A stretch of 37,526 bases of DNA, from positions 1 through 37,526 of the forward strand of contig CAIUVX010000195.1 of NCBI GenBank assembly GCA_903902705.1. The letters are read 5' to 3'. The DNA comes from an uncultured Methylococcales bacterium. GTDB taxonomy: Bacteria; Pseudomonadota; Gammaproteobacteria; Methylococcales; Methylomonadaceae. This document shows, in pieces, positions 24,953 to 31,697 of the stretch (position 1 is its first letter; each line of letters opens with the position of its first letter). Both the position numbers and the translations under genes were made by a program. The notes under the pieces are model-generated. The model was not told the origin of the DNA. It was given only the letters and a program-made list of their open reading frames with translations, and searched no databases.

Positions 24953-25950
24953 ACTCCTGATAAAAGCTCTCCAGCCAGCGCAATAATCTCATTTTCATCA
25001 ATATCTCGAATGGAAAAATCCTGCTTATTCAATTTATACGGATTGACGATAGAAGCCGATTTAATCACTTTATTAATAGCCGTTTGATAAACCCGACTGA
25101 CAGGCGTAGGACCAAAAATCGTAATAGACGGGCGATTTAAACCCCACGCAATATGCGTCGGGCCAGTGTCATTACCTATCAATAAATCTGCATGAGCAAT
25201 TAAGGCTTTTAAGCTGTTTAAATCCAGTTTGGGCATGACTTTAATAAACTCAGATTGGCTTGCCATCAGTTCCGCTTTTTGCTTTTCTGCCTCATTACCC
25301 CAGACGACTAAACAATTTTGCTGCAAGGCTTCGGCGATTTTGATAAATTTTTCAGATGGATAATTACGGCTTTCCCACGTTGAGCTGATAACGAACACAA
25401 TATTGGCTTTATCGTTACTCAAATAGTCGTAGATAATTGGGTCTTCATTTTGAAAAAATAAAAACGGCTGTTTATTGAGAATTTGCTCAGATGTAATAGC
25501 AAAACCTAAGGGATTCGACAGCACGAAAGCATTTCTATCAATGGTATTGGAATGGTATGCACACGCAACTTTGACATCATAAAACCATGCGGCGGCTGTT
25601 TCACGGACTGAATTTTTATCAAATCCTGCGGTTTTTTTGCCCAATAATTTGGCAGTAATCGCCGATTTAATCAGCCCTTGAGCATCAATCACTAAATCGT
25701 AGTGATTTTTTGCGTAATCACGCACTTGCTGGATTTGCTGAAACAGAGCCGCTTTATTGGTTTTTAAAGTTTTTAAATTGACGGTGAGTAAGTTAGTAAT
25801 ATCAGGGTTATGCCGTAACACCTCGGCAAAACCTTGTTCAACTAACCAATCGATTTGCGCGTCTGGATACTGGGCTTTGATGAACTGCAAGGCAACCATT
25901 GCATGAATAATGTCACCTAAGGCAGAGAGTTTAACGATAGCAATTTTCAT
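24946..25950 (-). CDS. waaC: Lipopolysaccharide heptosyltransferase I
   Basis: From the ATG at 25950 the protein has 334 residues, the size of WaaC (about 320). The frame extends 41 codons further upstream into the preceding gene, but MKIAIVKLSALGDIIHAM is the conserved start of family 9 glycosyltransferases. Other signatures are IDWLVEQGF, the DAQGLIKSA segment and the C-terminal ADLLIGNDTGPTHIAWGLNRPSITIFGPT, which binds ADP-heptose. It adds the first L-glycero-D-manno-heptose to Kdo on lipid A at the inner membrane. The last residue and TAG stop lie in the terminal repeat of element B, so the C-terminus may have been reshaped by that element. It is 19 bases downstream of the HPP gene. Confidence 0.92.
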   Translation of the reverse strand: MKIAIVKLSALGDIIHAMVALQFIKAQYPDAQIDWLVEQGFAEVLRHNPDITNLLTVNLKTLKTNKAALFQQIQQVRDYAKNHYDLVIDAQGLIKSAITAKLLGKKTAGFDKNSVRETAAAWFYDVKVACAYHSNTIDRNAFVLSNPLGFAITSEQILNKQPFLFFQNEDPIIYDYLSNDKANIVFVISSTWESRNYPSEKFIKIAEALQQNCLVVWGNEAEKQKAELMASQSEFIKVMPKLDLNSLKALIAHADLLIGNDTGPTHIAWGLNRPSITIFGPTPVSRVYQTAINKVIKSASIVNPYKLNKQDFSIRDIDENEIIALAGELLSGVQ

Positions 25951-25969
25951 GATGGGCTTTACCTTGGTG

Positions 25970-27166
25970 TTAGCACTGCGAGGGAATGAGTGAAACGCTT
26001 TGATTTTTAATAATCGTAGCAAGCTGTTCATCATAAAGTGCAGCACACAACTGAGCTTGATACACCATACCAACTAAACGATTTTCGTCATTAACGATTG
26101 GAATTTGGCGTATGCCTTTATGGGACATTAACGGAATTAGCTCAACAATATGGGCAGTGTCTAGCAAAGTCGTTACAGGTGCTGTCATGATATGCCCAAC
26201 GGATTCGGGTTTATTGGTGGAAATATTAGGGGTGCGGCGAATAAAAGCGCGTAACGATGCTTGGACGCTTTGATGAGCATTCAAATCTATAAACTTTAAA
26301 AAATCTGCCCAAGTGATAATACCAATGACTCGATGGCTTCTATCCAGCACGGGCATGGCTTTTAGTCGATCTTTAAGCATAATTTTCCACGCTTCCTCCA
26401 CTTCAGTACCATACTCAACCGTCAATACGTTACGCACCATAATATCCGCGCAAGTGATATTACCTTTAAAACGTTTGAAACTATTTTTTTCCGCGTCAGT
26501 TAATAATTTGCTCAAATCTTCTAGCGACACATCCATAAACGTGTCCATATTTTTCAACGCTTGTTTTAAATCGGTGTCAGAAATACCCATTAACTGTTCT
26601 GGTTCACTGTTCGCTCTGCCTTTGGTATCACAAGACGGCATGATGGGATAGTGATTGTCTAATAGCCAGCGATTTAAAATAATAGCCATGCACAGTATCA
26701 CCAGTACATTAAGTCCTACGGGGAATAGTACAAAACTGTAACCAAGTGAAATAATAGGTGTACCTACCAAGATGGGTGTTAATGCGGTAGCAGCAGCAGG
26801 TGGATGTAAGCAACGAAATAATAACATAACCAAAATACTGATCCCCGTAGCACTCGCTGATGCCCAAGCTATATCAGAAATTAATTGAGCGCACAGCACA
26901 CCTACAGTAGCGGATAGCAATTGTCCACCTACCAGTGACCACGGTTGTGACAATGGGCTGTTAGGGAGTATGAATAACAACACCGCAGAAGCACCCATTG
27001 AAGCAACCATAAGGGGAGCGGCGGCATGAAAACTGAAAGTTTGTGTAAGCCACGCAACGATAAGAATGGCGGTAAAACTCGCCACGACTGCCAGTAATTT
27101 GGCTTTGATAGTTAAATTAACGGGGTCGGTACGAACAAAACCGATTAGCTGCTTAATAGTTATCAT
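25970..27166 (-). CDS. HPP family membrane protein with C-terminal CBS pair
   Basis: This protein is 398 residues. The N-terminal half has four or five membrane helices and carries the family motif in FRCLHPPAAATALTPILVG (about residue 112-130). A hydrophilic linker leads to two CBS domains (about 225-285 and 318-380), seen as DIMVRNVLTVEYGTEVEEAW and GHIMTAPVTTLLDTAHIVEL with the usual VIGIITWADFL and LVGMVYQAQL ends. HPP proteins of plastids and cyanobacteria move nitrite across membranes. CBS pairs usually sense adenine nucleotides, so this may be a nucleotide-gated transporter. Substrate here is unknown. It is probably cotranscribed with waaC, though I see no functional link. Confidence 0.88.
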   Translation of the reverse strand: MITIKQLIGFVRTDPVNLTIKAKLLAVVASFTAILIVAWLTQTFSFHAAAPLMVASMGASAVLLFILPNSPLSQPWSLVGGQLLSATVGVLCAQLISDIAWASASATGISILVMLLFRCLHPPAAATALTPILVGTPIISLGYSFVLFPVGLNVLVILCMAIILNRWLLDNHYPIMPSCDTKGRANSEPEQLMGISDTDLKQALKNMDTFMDVSLEDLSKLLTDAEKNSFKRFKGNITCADIMVRNVLTVEYGTEVEEAWKIMLKDRLKAMPVLDRSHRVIGIITWADFLKFIDLNAHQSVQASLRAFIRRTPNISTNKPESVGHIMTAPVTTLLDTAHIVELIPLMSHKGIRQIPIVNDENRLVGMVYQAQLCAALYDEQLATIIKNQSVSLIPSQC

Positions 27167-27309
27167 GATGATAATAGTTGCTCAATAAGTACAAACTATT
27201 GTAGTTTGCGGGCGGCTGAATATCGGTTCCGTACAAGTTAAAAAATACGGAGCTTGGGTTTCACAGATGGTGTAGTGGTTGCGTCCTATTGTGTTACTCT
27301 GTGCAGTGC

Positions 27310-27390
27310 GTAGGTTGGGTAGAGCGATAGCGAAACCCAACATAACTCACATTAATGTTGGGTTGGGTTTCGTACCTCAACCCAACCTAC
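27310..27390. repeat. Inverted-repeat element D (GTAGGTTGGGT type)
   Basis: GTAGGTTGGGT at 27310 and its inverted counterpart ACCCAACCTAC ending at 27390 (allowing one inserted base) enclose two facing hairpins. Each has the stem TTGGGT/ACCCAA around a GCGATAGCGAA- or GAGGTACGAA-like loop. This is a repeat type I recognise from many bacterial genomes. It sits 15 bases after the reductase gene stop and fills most of the gap before the HPP gene. A related single unit lies at 31148-31203. Confidence 0.75.
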
Positions 27391-27404
27391 AAATTGGTGC
27401 ATTA

Positions 27405-28430
27405 TCAAGCAAAGCGTTCACAAAAAATTCGTTCTGAATTAACACCTGCGTCTATTGCTACTTGGGTTGCGGCTTCTACTAATAATGGTGGGCCACATAA
27501 AAAAACATCGGGTAATAGTTCAATGCTTGCTAAATAAGCGCGTAACGCATCGACAGGTGTGCCGCGAAAACCTGTCCAAGTGTCAGATGGTTGCCATACA
27601 CAAATTTCAACTTGAAGGTGTGGAATGGCTTGTTTTAAGGTCGCTAATTCTTGCTGACAGAATATTTCCTGCTCATTATTTACGCCTAAAAATAACTGGG
27701 TGGGATGGTCTTCGCCCCTGTCTACCATGCGTTGTAAGATGGATAAAAACGGAGCTAATCCTGTGCCGCCAGCAACAAAACAACGCGGACTTAAACTTTG
27801 TTCTTGCACGCCGAAATTACCAGATGCCGCTGATACTTTTAAGCGGTAACCAATTTGTGCCGTGTGCTGTAAATAAGTTGAAAATTTTCCTTGTGGTTGC
27901 AGGCGAATTAAAAATTCTAATCTACCTTCCAAATTCGGGGTATTACTCATTGAGTAAGCGCGTTTTAGATTCAACTCAAACACGTCCAATTCTACAAATT
28001 GACCTGATTCAAATTCAAATGTGACACCACGTTGTTGGTCGGGCAATAATTGCAAAACTAAACGCATGGTGCGTTCAGCTATTAATTCTATGCTGACAAT
28101 TTCAGCGGTGCGAGGTGTGTCTTTACCGCTTCGAATTTGCGAGGCTTTATAAGGGGCAGTAAGTTGTAAATCGCTGTCTGGATGAGTACAACACAATAAT
28201 ACGTCGCCGTGTTCGCGTGCATTTTCAGATAATAAAGACGGGTTGTAATTATCCAAATGGTAATCGCCTTGGGTACAACGACCCAAGCAAGTGCCGCAAC
28301 TACCTGCTTTACAGACGGCAGGCAGAAAAAACCCAGCCGCTTCCGCAGCATCTTGAAGCGTTTGTTCCGACTTACAAGTAAAGTCGATTTGCTTACCGTC
28401 GAGGGTAGTTAGGGTGATGACATAACTCAT
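27405..28430 (-). CDS. MmoC-like [2Fe-2S]/FAD NADH oxidoreductase
   Basis: This is a 341-residue three-domain reductase. An N-terminal plant-type ferredoxin domain has C-x4-C-x2-C (CKAGSCGTC, about residues 40-48) and a distant Cys in VLLCCTHP. A flavin domain has RAYSMSNTPN and GKFSTYL, and the NAD domain has FVAGGTGLAPFLSI and FLCGPPLLVEAA. Layout, length and phrases such as LEGRLEFLIRLQPQGKFS resemble MmoC, the reductase of soluble methane monooxygenase, and relatives serving aromatic oxygenases. No hydroxylase genes are near, so its electron acceptor is unknown. It follows ilvE on the same strand after 69 bases. Confidence 0.88.
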   Translation of the reverse strand: MSYVITLTTLDGKQIDFTCKSEQTLQDAAEAAGFFLPAVCKAGSCGTCLGRCTQGDYHLDNYNPSLLSENAREHGDVLLCCTHPDSDLQLTAPYKASQIRSGKDTPRTAEIVSIELIAERTMRLVLQLLPDQQRGVTFEFESGQFVELDVFELNLKRAYSMSNTPNLEGRLEFLIRLQPQGKFSTYLQHTAQIGYRLKVSAASGNFGVQEQSLSPRCFVAGGTGLAPFLSILQRMVDRGEDHPTQLFLGVNNEQEIFCQQELATLKQAIPHLQVEICVWQPSDTWTGFRGTPVDALRAYLASIELLPDVFLCGPPLLVEAATQVAIDAGVNSERIFCERFA

Positions 28431-28458
28431 ACTGTTTTTCTCACGTTAAAGACTATTT

Positions 28459-28481
28459 CGTTCTCACGCTACATGAGAACG
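28459..28481. terminator. Short hairpin between ilvE and the reductase gene
   Basis: CGTTCTCA and TGAGAACG pair around CGCTACA, 19 bases after the ilvE stop (minus strand). It resembles a shortened form of the GTTCCCACGC...GAACG repeats common in related genomes. It could attenuate read-through from ilvE into the reductase gene. Confidence 0.45.
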
Positions 28482-28499
28482 AGTGATGGGGTTTGATTA

Positions 28500-29426
28500 T
28501 TAACTAACGTAAGTCAACCAATCAGCATGATCGTCTCTGCGACCATAGACGTAATCAAAATACAAAGATTGTAATTTTTCAGTGATAACGCCACGACTAC
28601 CACAACCAATCACGCGACCATCTAATTCTCTGATGGGTGTGACTTCTGCCGCTGAACCTGTGAAAAACGCTTCATCGGCAACATAAACATCATCGCGGGT
28701 AATGCGTTTTTCAATCACTTCAAAGCCTTGTTCTCTGGCAATGGTGATGACAGTATCACGGGTAATACCTTCTAATGCCGAGGTGGTTTCTGGGGTGTAA
28801 ATTTTACCGTTGCGGACGATGAAGAAATTTTCGGCACTGCCTTCGGCAACAAAACCTTGTTGGTCTAACATAAGGGCTTCATCGTAGCCATTAGCAAGAG
28901 CTTCTTGTAATGCCAGCATGGAATTGATGTAGTTACCGTTAGCTTTGGCTTTGCACATGGTACTATTGACGGCACTGCGAGTATAAGAAGAGGTACGAAT
29001 ACGAATGCCTTTTTCGATACTTTCTTGACCTAAATACGCCCCCCACGGCCATGCGGCAACCATGACGTGAACTTTTAAATTATCAGCGCGTAGCCCCATG
29101 CCCTCTGAACCATAAAAACACATACTACGAATATAGGCACTGCTCAGACCATTTTCTGAAATCGCGCCTTTATGTGCGGCATTCAATTCATCCTTGGTAA
29201 AAGGAATTTTAATGTTCATAATTTGCGCTGAGCGAAACAAACGGTCGGTATGATCTTGAAGCCTAAAAATAGCGGTACCTTGTTCGGTTTGATAGGCGCG
29301 AATCCCTTCAAAAACACCCATGCCATAATGTAGCGTATGAGTAAGTACATGGACTTTCGCCTCGCGCCATTCAACCCATAGCCCATCCATCCAAATAACG
29401 CCATCTCTATCGTCCATCGTTTTCAT
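28500..29426 (-). CDS. ilvE: Branched-chain amino acid aminotransferase
   Basis: This 308-residue fold-type IV pyridoxal-phosphate enzyme carries out the last step of leucine, isoleucine and valine synthesis, exchanging the amino group with glutamate. Family features are IWMDGLWVEWREAKVHVLTH, the substrate region HYGMGVFEGIRAY, the cofactor lysine in CKAKANGNYINSMLA, the Glu in GSAENFFIV and the phosphate-binding GITRDTVI and GSAAEVTPI. Length equals that of other IlvE proteins. The ATG at 29426 has GGAG about ten bases upstream, better placed than for the ATG three codons later. The downstream reductase gene is in line but separated by a hairpin. Confidence 0.96.
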   Translation of the reverse strand: MKTMDDRDGVIWMDGLWVEWREAKVHVLTHTLHYGMGVFEGIRAYQTEQGTAIFRLQDHTDRLFRSAQIMNIKIPFTKDELNAAHKGAISENGLSSAYIRSMCFYGSEGMGLRADNLKVHVMVAAWPWGAYLGQESIEKGIRIRTSSYTRSAVNSTMCKAKANGNYINSMLALQEALANGYDEALMLDQQGFVAEGSAENFFIVRNGKIYTPETTSALEGITRDTVITIAREQGFEVIEKRITRDDVYVADEAFFTGSAAEVTPIRELDGRVIGCGSRGVITEKLQSLYFDYVYGRRDDHADWLTYVS

Positions 29427-29556
29427 TCTTGGTTCTCCAGCAGTAAGTATTTAAGAAAGTAATCATTTTTACAGGTCAGCAAAGAATAAATTATCGGGTA
29501 ATGGAGGCTTGTGTTCTTTACAATCTGTATTTCAATGTTGAATTGTACTATAAACT

Positions 29557-29691
29557 GAATACTAGCAGTACCGCCTCGCTTTAGACGAATGACAAACAGG
29601 TATTTTGTGCCAACAAACTAAGCAGCAAATAACGAATTGACGTTATTCTGTTATCATTGCCCATTGCAATGCTGGCACTGCGCTAGTATTC
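29557..29691. repeat. Structured leader with inverted ends upstream of dbpA
   Basis: The gap between divergent ilvE and dbpA is 290 bases. GAATACTAGC (29557-29566) and GCTAGTATTC (29682-29691) are exact inverted copies, and the similarity continues inward (AGTACCGCC versus GCAGTGCCAGC). Within lie two small stems, AATAACG/CGTTATT and ATTGC/GCAAT. The right arm ends 25 bases before the dbpA start, so the structure would form in its leader RNA or mark a small mobile repeat. Confidence 0.55.
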
Positions 29692-29716
29692 GTGTTGATT
29701 TTTAAAGAGTCTTTGA

Positions 29717-31099
29717 ATGCCCTCCGTTAAATTTTCCGTTTTACCGTTAAAACCCGCCCTGCTTGAAAACATTGAATCCTTGGGTTACACCGAGATGACA
29801 CCGATTCAAGCCGAAAGTCTCCCGCATATTCTCGAAGGCAAAGATGTGATTGCCCAAGCGAAAACAGGCAGTGGCAAAACTGCCGCCTTTGGCATCGGCT
29901 TATTATCGCGTTTAGATATTAGTAGCTTTAGAGTCCAAGCCTTAGTGGTTTGTCCGACTCGCGAACTAGCGGATCAAGTCTGCAAAGAAATTCGCCGACT
30001 GGCGCGTTTTACCCAAAATATTAAAGTCTTATCTTTGTGTGGCGGTGTGCCGTTTGGCCCGCAATTAGGTTCATTAGAACACGGCGTGCATATCGTGGTG
30101 GGTACACCTGGTCGTTTACAAGAACATTTGCGTAAACGCAGTTTGCGTTTGAGCAATCTTAAAATGTTGGTGTTGGATGAAGCCGACCGTATGCTGGATA
30201 TGGGCTTTGAAGAAGCCGTTAAAGATGTGATTTCTTACACACCGACGCATAGACAAACGCTGTTGTTTTCCGCGACTTATTCAGACCCAATACGCGCCAT
30301 GAGTCAGGAGTTTCAATTCAAGCCGATGACTATCAGCATTGAACACAGTCATCATGACAGTGGCATCGAACAACGCTTTTATACCACCACTAAATCGCAT
30401 AGACTGAACGCGCTAGGTTATTTATTAGCCTATCATCGCCCTGAATCAACGGTGGTTTTTTGTAATACCAAACGTGATTGTCATGATGTGGCGAGTGCGT
30501 TGGAAAACAGCGGCTTTTCTGTGCAAGCTTTACACGGCGATTTAGAACAAAAACACCGCGATCAAGTATTAGTTAAATTCGCTAATAAAAGTTGCTCAGT
30601 GTTAGTTGCCACAGATGTGGCGGCGCGTGGTTTGGATATTAATGATTTGCAAGCGGTGATTAATTACGAACTACCGTGGGATGCAGAAATTTATGTGCAT
30701 CGTATTGGACGTACAGGTCGTGCAGGTAAAAATGGGCTGGCGTTGAGTTTGTGCATCGAAGCTGAATTGCCGCGTGTCAAAGCCATTGAAGATTATCAAA
30801 ATTCTACCAGCGTCTGGGATGAAGTAGCCCCATTCCAACTTAGTTATGAAGAGCGTTTTCAGCCACCTATGGTGACTTTATGGCTGGATGACGGGCGCAG
30901 AAATAAAATTCGTGCAGGTGATATATTGGGCGCGTTGACAGGTGAAGGCGGTATTGCAGGTAGTGAAGTCGGCAAAATTGATATTTTTGATGCTCATGCT
31001 TATGTAGCGGTAGCGCGTGACAGCGTTGATAAAGCCTTAGCGTGTTTAAAAAATGGCAAGATTAAAGGGCGTAGCGTGATGGTGCGTAAGTCGCTTTAA
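29717..31099 (+). CDS. dbpA: ATP-dependent RNA helicase DbpA
   Basis: This 460-residue DEAD-box helicase has the motifs in order: the Q motif (GYTEMTPIQAESLP), motif I AKTGSGKTAA, PTRELADQV, VGTPGR, VLDEADRMLDMG, FSATY, then the helicase C domain with VATDVAARGLDI and HRIGRTGRAG. The last 75 residues or so form the DbpA RNA-binding domain (VTLWLDDGRRNKIRAGDILGAL, VGKIDIFDAHAYVAV). In the E. coli protein this domain binds hairpin 92 of 23S rRNA and directs the enzyme to late large-subunit assembly. The combined domains and the length (E. coli DbpA is 457) make the name secure. Confidence 0.95.
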   Translation: MPSVKFSVLPLKPALLENIESLGYTEMTPIQAESLPHILEGKDVIAQAKTGSGKTAAFGIGLLSRLDISSFRVQALVVCPTRELADQVCKEIRRLARFTQNIKVLSLCGGVPFGPQLGSLEHGVHIVVGTPGRLQEHLRKRSLRLSNLKMLVLDEADRMLDMGFEEAVKDVISYTPTHRQTLLFSATYSDPIRAMSQEFQFKPMTISIEHSHHDSGIEQRFYTTTKSHRLNALGYLLAYHRPESTVVFCNTKRDCHDVASALENSGFSVQALHGDLEQKHRDQVLVKFANKSCSVLVATDVAARGLDINDLQAVINYELPWDAEIYVHRIGRTGRAGKNGLALSLCIEAELPRVKAIEDYQNSTSVWDEVAPFQLSYEERFQPPMVTLWLDDGRRNKIRAGDILGALTGEGGIAGSEVGKIDIFDAHAYVAVARDSVDKALACLKNGKIKGRSVMVRKSL

Positions 31100-31116
31100 T
31101 CAACAATAAGATCTGC

Positions 31117-31133
31117 GAAGTTTTAAAAACTTC
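31117..31133. terminator. Hairpin after dbpA
   Basis: GAAGTTTT and AAAACTTC pair with a single A between them, 18 bases after the dbpA stop. The loop would have to open by a few base pairs. It is a weak terminator candidate between convergent genes, just before repeat D'. Confidence 0.4.
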
Positions 31134-31147
31134 AAAGTTCGTAGTTC

Positions 31148-31203
31148 GTAGAATGGGTAGAGGCGGTAGCCAAAACCCATCATTAATGCTGATTATGGTT
31201 GGC
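31148..31203. repeat. Single unit of repeat D (ATGGGT variant)
   Basis: GTAGAATGGGTAGAGGCGG... matches the left half of element D (27310-27390) in layout, including TAGAG, the GCGGTAGCCAAA loop and a following CATTAATG-like section. The inner stem is ATGGGT/ACCCAT instead of TTGGGT/ACCCAA, one base pair swapped on both sides. The unit lies between convergent dbpA and the response regulator gene. Confidence 0.6.
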
Positions 31204-31214
31204 AATATAAAGCG

Positions 31215-31601
31215 TCAGCACAAAATATTCGTCGGCGATTCCAGCTTTGCCATGACAAACTGACGTATCATGTAGGAATTGAGGGGTTTGGCTGCTATGT
31301 CAAAAACACACCCTTCGTTTCGCGCCTTAACGAGTTCATCGAGGTGTTCTTTGATAAAAGCGGTGATTATAAAAACAGGAACAGTTGGATCTATTTTTTG
31401 CAAGCGTTTAAGCGTTTCCACGCCGCTAATCCCTGGCATTTTAAAATCTAGGAATATCATATCAGGACGTTTAAGCCTAACCGAATTGATTCCATCCAAG
31501 CCATTTGAGACCACCTCTACAATGTAGCGCGTATCCAATGCAAGACAGTAAGCATCACGCACAGACTCTTCATCATCAATCACTAAAATATGTTTTGCCA
31601 C
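31215..31601 (-). CDS. Single-domain response regulator
   Basis: This 128-residue protein is a lone receiver domain. The start is GTG 31601, with a strong GGAGAGAAG ribosome-binding site upstream. Receiver residues are all present: the acidic pair in VIDDEE (Asp9-Asp10), the phosphorylation site Asp52 in FLDFKMPG, the Thr in FIITA and the Lys in AAKPLNS. There is no output domain, so it must act through protein contacts, for example in a phosphorelay or on a motor or enzyme. The histidine kinase gene lies 96 bases upstream on the same strand, making it the natural partner. Confidence 0.93.
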   Translation of the reverse strand: MAKHILVIDDEESVRDAYCLALDTRYIVEVVSNGLDGINSVRLKRPDMIFLDFKMPGISGVETLKRLQKIDPTVPVFIITAFIKEHLDELVKARNEGCVFDIAAKPLNSYMIRQFVMAKLESPTNILC

Positions 31602-31697
31602 TTTAACTTCTCTCCAATATGCGTTTTGATGTGCCGCTTAAATTAAATTGGTGAATCCATCCAGCGTATCATCGTATTTTTTAGTCTAACATAACCG

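Noticed and set aside
25951-26073. N-terminal extension of waaC into the HPP gene
   Set aside because: The conserved MKIAIVKLSALGD start of the family is at 25950; the extension overlaps the coding end of the HPP gene.
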